Below are positions 7,533 through 16,995 of a stretch of 21,440 bases of DNA, in pieces. The first letter of the stretch is position 1. The number at the start of each line of letters is the position of its first letter. The notes below the pieces were generated by a model. That model made no database searches and was not told the origin of the DNA. It saw only the letters and a list, made by a program, of their open reading frames with translations. The stretch is from JAUWKC01 sp035529895 (GTDB lineage Bacteria; Planctomycetota; Phycisphaerae; Sedimentisphaerales; Anaerobacaceae). The stretch covers positions 1 to 21,440 of the forward strand of contig DATKVV010000060.1 of assembly GCA_035529895.1 (NCBI GenBank), in the 5' to 3' direction. A program made the translations under genes and the position numbers.

Positions 7533-7581
7533 TCTGTCCTCTGTCCTCTGCCCTCTGTCCTCTGTCCTCTGTCCTCTGCCC
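7533..7581. repeat. Heptanucleotide tandem array, 7 units
   Basis: Seven consecutive copies of TCTGYCC occur: units 1, 2, 4, 5 and 6 are TCTGTCC, and units 3 and 7 are TCTGCCC. The array sits inside a longer polypyrimidine tract (about 7500-7700) that continues as degenerate CCCTCGCC- and CATCTAC-type repeats. The long frames over it on either strand (repeating GQRTEGR on minus) are low-complexity artefacts. Confidence 0.9.
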
Positions 7582-7827
7582 TCCCCCCACCCCTCGCCCC
7601 TCGCCCCCCATCCCTCGCCTCGCTACCCATCTACTCATCTACCCTCTGCCCTCTTCCTCCCGCCAACTTTTTCCTTTACTTCCAACCCCAAATCCCGTAT
7701 AATACCCCCCAAATTGAATAGTCTAAAACACTCAATGCTCAATAGTAAATATCAAATCGTAAATAGTAAATCGGCAAGCTTTCCTATCGCCAAACAAATC
7801 GCCCATCCAGCCAACCAAATACGAGCT

Positions 7828-7855
7828 ACGCAATACGATATACGCAATACGATAT
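7828..7855. repeat. 14-bp direct repeat, two copies
   Basis: ACGCAATACGATAT is repeated twice in perfect tandem, with part of a third unit (ACG) after it. It lies just upstream of the AAAACAAACCCAATTT repeat cluster. Confidence 0.8.
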
Positions 7856-7870
7856 ACGAACTAAATTATG

Positions 7871-8096
7871 CAAAACAAACCCAATTTCCAGCAGGCCCAA
7901 ATGAACGCAACCTTAGCTTCCAAAAAGGCTTATGAAAATGAACGAGGACTTCAGACTCGTGAAAAACAAACCCAATTTATGCCATAGGTATCAAACCCAA
8001 TTTGCTTCCACCGAATATGGACGCAACCTCAGTTCCCACAAAGGATTATGAAAATGAGAACGCCCCCAGCCTGTGGGCAAAACAAACCCAATTTAT
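7871..8096. repeat. Interspersed repeat cluster with AAAACAAACCCAATTT core
   Basis: The core AAAACAAACCCAATTT recurs at about 7872, 7963 and 8079, with a partial copy TCAAACCCAATTT at 7991-8003. Between cores lie matching secondary blocks: GAACGCAACCTTAG (7903) against GGACGCAACCTCAG (8019), and GGCTTATGAAAATGA (7927) against GGATTATGAAAATGA (8043). Units are about 91 and 117 bp and imperfect, so this is neither a CRISPR nor a simple satellite. In translation the units give peptides such as AKQTQF and NERNLSFQKGL. I recall similar repeated peptides in Phycisphaerae drafts, but cannot verify this here. Confidence 0.75.
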
Positions 8097-8226
8097 CGCG
8101 GCGTAGCCTGCTTGCCCCGGCAAAGTCCCATACGAAGCCGGGTTGGCGAAGCCGGATCAAACCCCGCACGTGCCCATTGACGCCCCTCCCTTTCCCTGTT
8201 TTCACAGCCGGCCCGACCGAGGCAGT

Positions 8227-9381
8227 TCATCTTCGCATATACAAGCTGCCCGGAAGCTGTTTTATCAACCCCTTTAGCCGGAGCGATATAAGGCCCGCGT
8301 TGATTCTTCCCGGCTCCAAACTCGTCTCCCCTATTATTTGCTCTATATGCATCGGCTCCGTATTCAGACACTCATAAATCCTTTTTTCATTGTCACTCAG
8401 GCTCAGTTGGCTGACATCGAACAAAGGCGTTTCCATCCTTTCAGTTGCCTTTTCCGCCGCGTTTGTTGCATGCTCATGCAGTTGGTCGCCGATATACCCC
8501 AGCGCCTCCATTACATCTTCGACGGACTCAACCAGCTTTGCCCCTTCTTTTATCAACTGGTGGCTGCCTTTACTCAACGGCGAATCGATTTTACCCGGCA
8601 CCGCCATCACTTCCCGATTGTTCTCAAGTGCTGCTCTGGCAGTGATTAACGCCCCTGAATGCAGCCCCGCCTCGACCACAATCGTACCCAGCGCCAGCCC
8701 CGCTATTATCCTGTTTCGCGGCGGAAAATTCTCCGAAAGCGGCTCATACCGCAAGGGCAATTCGCTCATACACGCCCCAGATTCGGCTATAAGTTCAAAC
8801 AGCCGCTTGTTTTCCGGCGGAAAAATGTTCGCAAGCCCGCAGCCCTGCACCGCAATCGTGCGTCCGCCGGCGGCCAATGCCCCCTGATGTGCGGCGGTGT
8901 CTATACCGCGCGCCATCCCCGAACAAATCGTAAAGCCTGCCGAACCAAGAAGATGCGCCAGTCGAGAGGCCTGCTCCTGGCCGTACAGGCTGCACCGCCT
9001 GGAACCGACAATTGCAATAGCCAGATTATCCTGGCGGGTCAGGCTCCCTTTGATGTAGAGTACTGGCGGCGGGTCATAAATCTGCTTCAAAACAGGCGGA
9101 TAACGCCCATCGCTAAAATGCATTACCCAGACGCCAAGCTCCTCGGCCAATTCCAATTCAGCCGCTGCGTCAAATTTGTCGCGCGTTAGCGCAATTTCTT
9201 GGGCGGTCTTAAAGCCTATTCCGTCTATCTTTGTCAGTTCGCTGACCGAAGCGCCAAGGGCCTGGTCGACTGAGCCGAAGTGCCTGATGAGCTTTGCGAA
9301 AGTGACCGGGCCGACATTATCGGCCCTGGCAAGTTTAAGCCATTGTTCAATGTCAACCGAATGGGGGTGTGGCTCTGACAT
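8227..9381 (-). CDS. dprA: DNA-processing protein DprA/Smf
   Basis: This protein of 384 residues has the full DprA architecture. An N-terminal helical/HhH-type region (1-70) includes VGPVTFAKLIRHFG and IDGIGFKTAQEI. The Rossmann-like core (90-290) carries the family motifs IVGSRR (124-129), SGMARGID (154-161), NFPPRNRIIAGL (218-229) and HSGALITA (241-248). A C-terminal winged helix spans about 325-384. DprA binds incoming single-stranded DNA and loads RecA during natural transformation; many non-competent bacteria keep it. An in-frame TAA two codons upstream fixes ATG 9381 as the earliest start. The Shine-Dalgarno-like AAGGA abuts the ATG, which is poor spacing. The gene is divergent from the efflux operon and no other competence gene is in the window. 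Confidence 0.95.
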   Translation of the reverse strand: MSEPHPHSVDIEQWLKLARADNVGPVTFAKLIRHFGSVDQALGASVSELTKIDGIGFKTAQEIALTRDKFDAAAELELAEELGVWVMHFSDGRYPPVLKQIYDPPPVLYIKGSLTRQDNLAIAIVGSRRCSLYGQEQASRLAHLLGSAGFTICSGMARGIDTAAHQGALAAGGRTIAVQGCGLANIFPPENKRLFELIAESGACMSELPLRYEPLSENFPPRNRIIAGLALGTIVVEAGLHSGALITARAALENNREVMAVPGKIDSPLSKGSHQLIKEGAKLVESVEDVMEALGYIGDQLHEHATNAAEKATERMETPLFDVSQLSLSDNEKRIYECLNTEPMHIEQIIGETSLEPGRINAGLISLRLKGLIKQLPGSLYMRR

Positions 9382-9416
9382 TCCTTAACCGCCAAAAGAC
9401 AAATCCACAGCCGCAG

Positions 9417-9444
9417 AGTTTAGCTGGCAATCGTCGCTGGTCAA
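9417..9444 (-). promoter_or_regulatory. Possible dprA promoter
   Basis: On the minus strand TTGACC (9444-9439) is followed, 16 bases later, by TAAACT (9422-9417), predicting a start near 9410 and a leader of about 30 nt. The -10 box matches consensus at four of six positions only. Confidence 0.35.
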
Positions 9445-9614
9445 TAGAAATCGGCGGGTTTTTGGCTTTTATTTTATGAACTTTTATGGTAAAATGGCGT
9501 AAATTTGACCGGGGTATTTGGGTTTGTGGCGGATTTGTGCAATAAAACACGTATAAATGCCGTCTCTAATGTATGTACTGGGCTGTCAAAACAACTGTAC
9601 CGGAAAAGGGTGGT
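9445..9614 (+). other. Upstream region of the efflux operon
   Basis: An AT-rich patch at about 9461-9500 (TTTTATTTTATGAAC, GGTAAAATGG) and a TATAAA at 9552-9557 are the likeliest promoter elements for the operon, but no -35/-10 pair with good spacing stands out. Confidence 0.25.
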
Positions 9615-11516
9615 ATGTTTTCTGAGTGTAAAGCGGCGACGCCGGGGGGCGGAAAGCTGTGGGCCGTGATGGCCCTGGGGGCGCTATTGGTTCAGACCGG
9701 ATGCAAATCTCCCTCCGAATACCGGGTTAACGCGGACAAGGTAGCTACGGATATTATCCGAGAGAAGCAAAACGAAGCTCTTGGCCAATCGGGGGAGTTT
9801 TCAATCGAGCGGCCAAGCGATATTCTTCGCCGCAGGCTTCTAATCGACCAGAACCTGCCGTATTCGAGTGAAGCTTCTTTGGGTGCTGACAACCTCAAGA
9901 CCATCGAGCATTGGCCGGAGCAGGATTATCCGCGGGCAGAAGAACCGGCACTCGACCCGCTCGTACTTTTGGAGAAGAGCAAGCCGGTTAAGTTATCGCT
10001 TATACAGGCGCTTCAGGTAGGCGCACGCAATAGTTTTGACTATCAGAAGTCCAAAGAGGACATCTTCCAGGCGGCGTTGGCCCTCGACCTCCAGCGCAAC
10101 GAATTCCGCAACATCTTCGGGGGCCAGGTCGCGAGCCTTGCAAGTACAAATACGACAGGCGACAGAACTGACAGCGCCATTGAAAACAGCGGAGTCGTGG
10201 GTTTGAGCAGAACACTGGAAAGCGGAGTTGAATTGAGCACCGACCTTGCAATCACCCTTGCGAACCTGCTGACCATGGGCGGCGCCTCCTCGTTAGGTGT
10301 CTCCAGCGACAGCAGTGTCATGATACCTTTGCTGAGGGGTTCGGGAAGACATATCGTCAGAGAACCGCTGACAAAAGCGGAGCGTGCGGTAGTATATGCC
10401 ATTTATCAATTCGAGAGGTTCAAACAGACTTTTTCCGTAGGAATCGCCAGACAGTATCTTGCGGTTCTCAGGCAACTGGACCAGGTCAGAAACGCCGAGG
10501 AGAATTACAGGAGCCTGATAGTATCGGCGCGTCGTTCACGGAGGCTGGCCGATGCGGGGCGATTGTCTGAAATACAGGTGGATCAGGCGGTACAAAACGA
10601 GTTGAGAGCACGGAACGGCTGGATAAGTGCAATAGAGTCATACAAAAGCAGCCTTGACTCGTTCAAGAGCTCGCTGAGCCTGCCCCCGGATGCTGAAATT
10701 GAGCTGGACAGGTCTGAGTTAGAGCGACTGGCCGCGCCTGCGTCCCAGATGGTGGCGGGTCTGACAGATGAAAAGGAATCACCCGCGAGCGAGAGTGTTC
10801 CGGCGGCAGATGTGCAGGTAGAGTTAGCACCACCGAGCCGGGAGGACGCCGGCCCGCTGGAGATAAATGAGCCCGAGGCGGTAGGGCTGGCTCTGGATAA
10901 TCGTTTTGATTTACGGGTCGCCGAGGGCGGCGTCTACGACGCCCAAAGGGCTGTAGTGGTCGCAGCCGATGCCTTGGGCGCAGAACTCACGTTTTTGGGA
11001 AGGGTTGGTTATGGCGGAACGGGGGACCCCACGGGCAACGACCAGAAACTTCGATTCGACAAGGGCGCATATTCAGCGTTGCTGACTCTTGACCTGCCGT
11101 TCGAAAGAACCAGAGAGCGTAACGATTACCGAAACAGCTTCATTAGCCTTGAACAAGCGGTAAGAAACGTGCAAAAACTCGAGGACCAGATTAAGCTCAA
11201 TATTCGCAACCGGCTTCGGACGCTGCTCGAATCGCGCGAGAGTCTTAAGATTCAGGCCAAGTCAGTGCTTGTGGCCGAGAAGCGAGTGAAAAGCACCGAG
11301 CTTTTTCTTGAGGCCGGAAGAGGACAAATACAAATTCGTGATTTGCTGGAGGCGCAGGATGCGTTACTTTCGGCACAAAACCTGCTGACACTGGCGGCGG
11401 TAAATTACAGGATAGCCGAATTGGACCTGCAGAGCGATATGGGACTGCTAAAAATTGACGATAAGGGTTTATGGCAGGAATATGTGCCGCGGGAAGGTGA
11501 TAATGTCAAACAATAA
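9615..11516 (+). CDS. TolC-family outer membrane efflux protein
   Basis: This is the outer membrane channel subunit of a tripartite efflux pump, 633 residues from the chosen ATG at 9615, which has AGGGTGG just upstream. An in-frame ATG at 9573 has no such signal. The N-terminus is a signal peptide (GGGKLWAVMALGALLVQTGC) with Cys30 as a candidate lipidation site, although Gln at -3 departs from the usual lipobox. Two OEP-type repeats follow. The first, from about residue 115, contains LSLIQALQVGARNSFDYQKS and long coiled helices. The second, from about 430, contains EAVGLALDNRFDLRVAE and ends in the long helix carrying AGRGQIQIRDLLEAQDAL. A low-complexity acidic insert (around 390-425, ESPASES) separates them, making the protein longer than typical TolC homologues. 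Its stop overlaps the adaptor start by 14 nt. Confidence 0.9.
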   Translation: MFSECKAATPGGGKLWAVMALGALLVQTGCKSPSEYRVNADKVATDIIREKQNEALGQSGEFSIERPSDILRRRLLIDQNLPYSSEASLGADNLKTIEHWPEQDYPRAEEPALDPLVLLEKSKPVKLSLIQALQVGARNSFDYQKSKEDIFQAALALDLQRNEFRNIFGGQVASLASTNTTGDRTDSAIENSGVVGLSRTLESGVELSTDLAITLANLLTMGGASSLGVSSDSSVMIPLLRGSGRHIVREPLTKAERAVVYAIYQFERFKQTFSVGIARQYLAVLRQLDQVRNAEENYRSLIVSARRSRRLADAGRLSEIQVDQAVQNELRARNGWISAIESYKSSLDSFKSSLSLPPDAEIELDRSELERLAAPASQMVAGLTDEKESPASESVPAADVQVELAPPSREDAGPLEINEPEAVGLALDNRFDLRVAEGGVYDAQRAVVVAADALGAELTFLGRVGYGGTGDPTGNDQKLRFDKGAYSALLTLDLPFERTRERNDYRNSFISLEQAVRNVQKLEDQIKLNIRNRLRTLLESRESLKIQAKSVLVAEKRVKSTELFLEAGRGQIQIRDLLEAQDALLSAQNLLTLAAVNYRIAELDLQSDMGLLKIDDKGLWQEYVPREGDNVKQ

Positions 11517-13344
11517 CATGATAGTTGGTTTTCTAAAGAGAAGGCCTTTTGTATTGATAGTCGTTGTTTCAGCGACGGTGGCAGCCAGCATCGGCGCGGC
11601 AAGATTTGCATGGCCGGCAAATAGCGGCGTTTCTGCGGAAAACCAGGCAACTTTTGTGGTTAAGCGGGGGCCGCTGCGAATCAGCGTGACGGAGTCGGGC
11701 ACAATCAAAGCCCGCGAACAGGTTATTGTAAAAAGTGAGGTCGAAGGCAGAAGTTCGATTCTGTGGCTGATACCGGAGGGAACGCAAGTCAAACAGGGCG
11801 AGCTTCTGGTCGAGCTGGACGGCAGCAAACTGGTGGACAGCAGAGTTGACCAGCAGATTATGGTCCAGAACAGCGAAGCGGCGTTTATCGGCGCCCGGGA
11901 GAATCTGGCTGTGGTCGATAACCAGGCGAAGAGCGATATAGACCTTGCGGAGCTGACGCTTAAATTTGCCGAACAGGACCTGAAGAAATACCATGAAGGA
12001 GAGTATCCCAATCTGCTCAAGGAAGCTCAGTCGCAAATCACGCTGTCCGACGAGGAGCTCAAGCGTGCGGAAGAAAAATTAAAATGGTCCAGGAAGCTTT
12101 TCGAAGAAAAGTATATTTCGCAGACTGAGTTACAGGCTGACGAATTAGCCGCAAAAAGGGCAACGTTTGACCTGGAGCTTGCGAAGAATAATCTCGACTT
12201 ACTGGAGAAATACACCTATCAAAGAAACCTGGACCAGCTCGAAAGTGACGTCAGGCAGGCTCGGATGGCACTTGAGAGAACGGGGCGAAAAGCCAAAGCG
12301 GATGTCGCACAAGCGGGGGCCGACCTGAAAGCGAAGGAATCGGAGTACAATCGGCAGCAGGACAAGTTGAAAAAGCTTGAAGAGCAAATCATAAAGACCA
12401 GGATTTTTGCGCCTGCCGACGGATTGGTGATTTATGCGACCAGCGCCAGGTCGGGCGGCTTTCGAAGCAGCCGGGAGCCTCTGGATGTGGGCCAGGATGT
12501 TCTGGAACGTCAGGAGCTGATATATCTGCCGACCGCGGCATCGTCAAAGGCGGAAGTTGCCGTTCACGAGTCCAGTCTGAAAAAGGTCCAGGTTGGTCTT
12601 CCCGCGATAGTCACGGTTGACGCGCTGCCGGGCAAGACGTTTGTCGGCAGCGTCGCCCGTATTGCGCCGCTGCCTGATGCTCAGAGTATATGGATGAACC
12701 CGGACCTTAAGATTTACAATACAGAAGTATACCTGGACAGCAATGACAGCTCCCTTCGCACGGGTATGAGCTGTAAAGCAGAGATTATAGTAGAACAATA
12801 CGAGAACGAGCTGTACATACCGGTTCAGGCGGTCTTGCGCGTCGGGGGAGAGCAGACAGTTTACGTTGCAAACGGAAAAGAGGCTGAGCCTCGCAAGGTG
12901 CAAATCGGGATGGACAACAACCGGATGGTGCGAATTATCAGCGGGCTTCGGGAAGGTGAGACGGTGTTGCTCACTCCGCCACTGAAGGCCGGCAGCGTGG
13001 ACCAATCGGCCGAGCGGATTACGATGGAAACAACTCCTTTTGAAAACGATACCGAAGAAATCTACAGGCGTGTAAACGAAAAACTGGAGCAGAGAGGCAA
13101 CGGCGCGGAGGGGGCCGGTCAGGATATGGCGAAAAGCGAGGTCATGGAAGACCGCAAAAGAAGTCGCGGCAGTCTGGAAGAGTCCGACGCGCAGAGTATG
13201 GGCGGCGAGCAAAGACAAAAGAAGGGCAGGAGGTCTGAGAATATGTCCGCCGAGGAGAAGGAAAAACGGCGTCAGAAGTTCAAGAACATGTCCCCCGAAG
13301 AAAGAGAAAAGATGCGGCAACAGATGGGCAAGAGAGACGGATAA
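11503..13344 (+). CDS. HlyD/MacA-like periplasmic adaptor
   Basis: This is a membrane-fusion subunit of 613 residues that would join the MacB-type transporter to the outer membrane channel. The start at 11503 follows GGAAGGTG with a 3-base gap and overlaps the preceding gene by 14 nt; the longer frame from 11455 has no signal. One N-terminal transmembrane segment covers about 13-33. The lipoyl/barrel-sandwich half-motifs are at 66-106 (VEGRSSILWLIPEGTQVKQG) and 300-312 (TRIFAPADG). A long coiled-coil hairpin lies between them (about 110-297). Beta-barrel and membrane-proximal domains run to about 500. An unusual charged tail of about 95 residues follows, ending in a tandem repeat NMSAEEKEKRRQKFK / NMSPEEREKMRQQMG (580-609). 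The tail is outside the conserved family fold. Confidence 0.92.
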   Translation: MSNNNMIVGFLKRRPFVLIVVVSATVAASIGAARFAWPANSGVSAENQATFVVKRGPLRISVTESGTIKAREQVIVKSEVEGRSSILWLIPEGTQVKQGELLVELDGSKLVDSRVDQQIMVQNSEAAFIGARENLAVVDNQAKSDIDLAELTLKFAEQDLKKYHEGEYPNLLKEAQSQITLSDEELKRAEEKLKWSRKLFEEKYISQTELQADELAAKRATFDLELAKNNLDLLEKYTYQRNLDQLESDVRQARMALERTGRKAKADVAQAGADLKAKESEYNRQQDKLKKLEEQIIKTRIFAPADGLVIYATSARSGGFRSSREPLDVGQDVLERQELIYLPTAASSKAEVAVHESSLKKVQVGLPAIVTVDALPGKTFVGSVARIAPLPDAQSIWMNPDLKIYNTEVYLDSNDSSLRTGMSCKAEIIVEQYENELYIPVQAVLRVGGEQTVYVANGKEAEPRKVQIGMDNNRMVRIISGLREGETVLLTPPLKAGSVDQSAERITMETTPFENDTEEIYRRVNEKLEQRGNGAEGAGQDMAKSEVMEDRKRSRGSLEESDAQSMGGEQRQKKGRRSENMSAEEKEKRRQKFKNMSPEEREKMRQQMGKRDG

Positions 13345-14057
<713 letters not shown>

Positions 14058-14058
<1 letters not shown>

Positions 14059-15356
14059 TGCACCAGGTTAAACTTGTCCGTAATATTTGGTCGGGCATTG
14101 AAAATCTGCTTCTGCATAAGCTGAGGTCTTTTCTTACTATGCTGGGCATCGTATTCGGAGTAGGCAGCGTGGTGGCAATGCTTGCAGTCGGCGAAGGGGC
14201 CAGTAAAGAGGCGCTGGAACAGATTCGCAAACTGGGCAGCAACAATATAATTATCTCCTCGATAAAATCGGTGGAGGAGGAAGCGACCACAACGGCTCAT
14301 TCGCATATGAGCATCTACGGGCTGACTTACGAGGATTATACAAGAGTGGCCGAGAGTTTCAGCACGATAAAGCAGGCGGTCCCGGTGAAACTCATGCGCA
14401 AGGAATCCCGTCTTGGCGAGAGAGCGATGGAACTGCGGGTGGTTGGAACGACGCCGGTATGGTTTGACCTTGTGCCAAGGCCCATTATTGCGGGCCGCGT
14501 TCTTATGCCGGAGGACGCAAAGAAGCAGGCGCCGGTCGCGGTTCTTACCGAATTCGGTGCGCGCAAGCTGCTGGCTACCGAACATACCATCGGCCAATCC
14601 GTTCGCATAGGCAGTGACGTCTTCGAAGTGGTAGGGATTGTCAGGAGTCAGGGCGGTGTTGTACAGGTCGGCAAGAGCCAGGGCGGCCAGGCCGAGAATA
14701 TCCAAATACCAGACCAGGAAGTGGATGCCTATATACCTATCGAGGTGGCGCGTAAGTATTTTGGCGATATTACCACGAGGATGACCACAGGGGGAAGAGA
14801 GCAGGAAAAGGTGGAGCTGCACCAGATTATCGTCGAGGTCGACGCCACGGAGGACGTCGAACTGACGGCCAGGGGAATTGAAGAAATGATAAAGCGTTTT
14901 CACAAGAAAGTAGATTATAAAGTCATTGAGCCGCTGGCGCTGCTCAAGCAGGCCGAGGACACCAAGCGAAGATTCAATATCGTATTGGGTTCAATTGCGG
15001 GTATCAGCCTGCTGGTGGGCGGCATCGGGATTATGAATATCATGCTGGCCAGCGTGACGGAAAGGACGCGCGAAATAGGGATTCGGCGGGCCATCGGAGC
15101 CAAGAGAAAACAGATTATAGGGCAGTTTCTGATAGAAACGAGCGTCCTTTCGACGATGGGGGGACTTATTGGAATCGGCTTCGGTGTTCTCGTACCGTTT
15201 GTGATAACATACTTTGCAAGAATGCCCACCGTAATTACGCCCCAGAGTATACTGCTGCCTTTGTTTATCAGTGCAGGGGTTGGTATTATTTTCGGATTAT
15301 ATCCGGCCATGCGCGCAGCCAAGGTAGATCCCATCGTTGCCTTGCGGCACGAGTAG
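14058..15356 (+). CDS. MacB-type ABC transporter permease
   Basis: This permease of 432 residues has the type VII layout. TM1 is at about 24-45 (FLTMLGIVFGVGSVVAML). A large periplasmic domain (about 50-300) includes a Gly/Gln-rich segment (QGGVVQVGKSQGGQ). Three C-terminal segments lie at about 308-332, 360-386 and 396-415, with the FtsX coupling motif TERTREIGIRRAIGAKRKQI between TM2 and TM3 and a C-terminal AAKVDPIVALRHE typical of MacB permeases. The ATPase is a separate polypeptide, unlike E. coli MacB, where it is fused. It is the last gene of the four-gene operon; no terminator is seen in the 124 bases after it. Confidence 0.95.
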
Positions 15357-15480
15357 GCCACTAACCAATGAGAACAGAGAACCCAGCAGGTTGTCGGACC
15401 GTGTATGCAGCCATTTGCGGCAAGGTTTTCGCGGCGTGAAAAATTCCGCTCAGCATAGTTGTTTCGGCCAGGAGGAATCC
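15357..15480 (+). other. Spacer before the SGNH hydrolase gene
   Basis: No hairpin with a T-run and no strong promoter are visible. The upstream in-frame extension from 15337 overlaps the permease stop and is non-coding in character. AGGAGG at 15470-15475 is the Shine-Dalgarno of the next gene. Confidence 0.5.
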
Positions 15481-16995
15481 ATGAGGCCGGACGGGAGCCG
15501 GATGAAACCAAGCCGGAGACACGGCAGGCTGCGTGTCGTTTTCTTTCACCTTGCGACCATCGTCGTCGTGCTTGTGCCGCTCATCGTGGGCGAGCTGGTT
15601 CTGAGATTGTGCGTCCCTGCCCCCCCAACCGAAACGGACGACCCCTACGTCTCGTTCAGCGGCCTGCGTTCCCTCTTCGTTCTCGATTCAACCGGCACGC
15701 GCTTTGAGACAGCCAGGGAGCGCCTGAGCTACTTCCGCCCCCAGTCGTTCGCGGTCACGAAGGGTCCGCAGACACTGCGGGTCTTCTGCGTCGGCGGTTC
15801 AACCGTGCAGGGACGGCCCTACTCGGTAGAGACGTCCTTTACGACGTGGCTGAGGCTTAATTTGCTTGCCGGGCGGCCCAACGCGAACTGGGAAGTGGTC
15901 AACTGCGGCGGGGCGTCCTACGCCACCTATCGCCTCGTGCCCATCATGCGGGAACTGCTCGGGCATGAGCCTGACCTGTTCATCATCTATACGGGACACA
16001 ACGAATTCCTGGAGGACAGGACATACCCGCGACTGAAGAGAACGCCGCGCGCACTGCTCCGGCTGCACGAGGTGATGCTCAGCCTGCGAAGCTACCGTCT
16101 TGCAAACCAGTTTCTTTCCGGCCGTCGCGCCCGACGCACGGACGCCGGAAACTCATCGAAGACTGTTCTGCCGGCCGAGGTGCAGGCCAAATTGGACTTT
16201 CACGACGGGCTGAAATCCTACCATCGTGACCAGGCGCGGCGCCGCGGCATAATCGAGCACTTCGGCCGGAATCTGGAAACCATGGTCCGGATGTGCCACG
16301 GCGCAGGCGTGCCCGTCATACTGGTAAATCCGGTCTGTAACCTGAAGGACTGCCCTCCTTTCAAGTCGGAGTTCCGGGCCGGGCTGTCCGAGCGAGAGAA
16401 GGAGCGCGTGGCCGAACTGTGGGAACGGGCGCGGAAACTGGACTGGGACTATGCCCGCGAGAAGGCCATTCTCCTTGAACAGGCCGCCGCGCTGGATAAC
16501 CGGCACGCACGGCTGCTTTTCCTGATCGGCAAGTGCTACGAGCATATAGGGCGCTTTGCCGAGGCAAAGAAATGGTTCGTACTGGCGAAGGAGCAGGACA
16601 TCTGCCCGCTGCGAATCCTCGAACCCATGAACGACGCCATCCTGGACGTCGCCGCGAGACATCACGTGCCGCTTGTGGATGTGAAGAAGCTCATCGAGGA
16701 ACGCACCGAGGACGGAATCCCGGGGGACGAATGGCTGCTGGACCACGTGCATCCGAACATCACAGGCCACCAACTCATCGCCGACTCGCTGTACCGGGCC
16801 ATGGAGGACATGGGGCTGGTGCGCACAGCCGAGGGCTGGCGGGCAACCCGGGATGAACTGTGGCAGCGACACCTTTCGTCCCTGAACGAGGCCTACTATG
16901 CGCACGGCATCGCCCAGCTCGAGAGCCTGCACAAGTGGAGCCGCGGGCGCATCCGCGATGCTCCTGCCGGCCCTTCCCACTCCACGAGGGAGTGA
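15481..16995 (+). CDS. Membrane-anchored SGNH/GDSL hydrolase with embedded TPR-like unit
   Basis: This is a probable esterase or O-acyl-modifying hydrolase of 504 residues facing the periplasm. The start at 15481 is set by AGGAGG five bases upstream. An Arg/Lys-rich N-terminus precedes one transmembrane anchor (about 18-44). SGNH blocks are present: Ser107 in VGGSTVQG, Gly143-Gly144 in NCGGASY, Asn174 in YTGHNEF, and Asp421/His424 in LDHVHPN. A TPR-like helical pair (about 320-372; LLEQAAALDNRHARLLFLIG and EHIGRFAEAKKWF) is inserted between blocks III and V. The same combination is familiar to me from planctomycete proteins; its substrate is unknown. GC content sampled over three 60-base lines is 62-68%, against 37-53% in lines sampled from HlyD, permease and folC, so composition differs from its neighbours. 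It is on the same strand as the efflux operon but 124 bases away and functionally unlinked on present evidence. Confidence 0.9.
   Translation: MRPDGSRMKPSRRHGRLRVVFFHLATIVVVLVPLIVGELVLRLCVPAPPTETDDPYVSFSGLRSLFVLDSTGTRFETARERLSYFRPQSFAVTKGPQTLRVFCVGGSTVQGRPYSVETSFTTWLRLNLLAGRPNANWEVVNCGGASYATYRLVPIMRELLGHEPDLFIIYTGHNEFLEDRTYPRLKRTPRALLRLHEVMLSLRSYRLANQFLSGRRARRTDAGNSSKTVLPAEVQAKLDFHDGLKSYHRDQARRRGIIEHFGRNLETMVRMCHGAGVPVILVNPVCNLKDCPPFKSEFRAGLSEREKERVAELWERARKLDWDYAREKAILLEQAAALDNRHARLLFLIGKCYEHIGRFAEAKKWFVLAKEQDICPLRILEPMNDAILDVAARHHVPLVDVKKLIEERTEDGIPGDEWLLDHVHPNITGHQLIADSLYRAMEDMGLVRTAEGWRATRDELWQRHLSSLNEAYYAHGIAQLESLHKWSRGRIRDAPAGPSHSTRE

Noticed and set aside
7406..7935. Open frames of 73-85 codons over the heptamer array and neighbouring repeats
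   Set aside because: They translate simple repeats (GQRTEGR, LSSVLCP) and lack start signals; typical artefacts.
7871..8096. CRISPR-like appearance of repeated AAAACAAACCCAATTT cores
   Set aside because: Spacing is uneven (91, 117 bp, with a partial copy between), the intervening sequence is itself repeated rather than unique, and there are no cas genes.
9573..9614. Earlier start of the TolC-like gene at 9573
   Set aside because: It would put 14 extra residues before the signal peptide and has no Shine-Dalgarno, whereas ATG 9615 has AGGGTGG upstream.
16153..16980. 275-codon minus-strand frame opposite the SGNH hydrolase
   Set aside because: Long antisense frames are expected in GC-rich genes; the plus strand carries all catalytic blocks and a Shine-Dalgarno.
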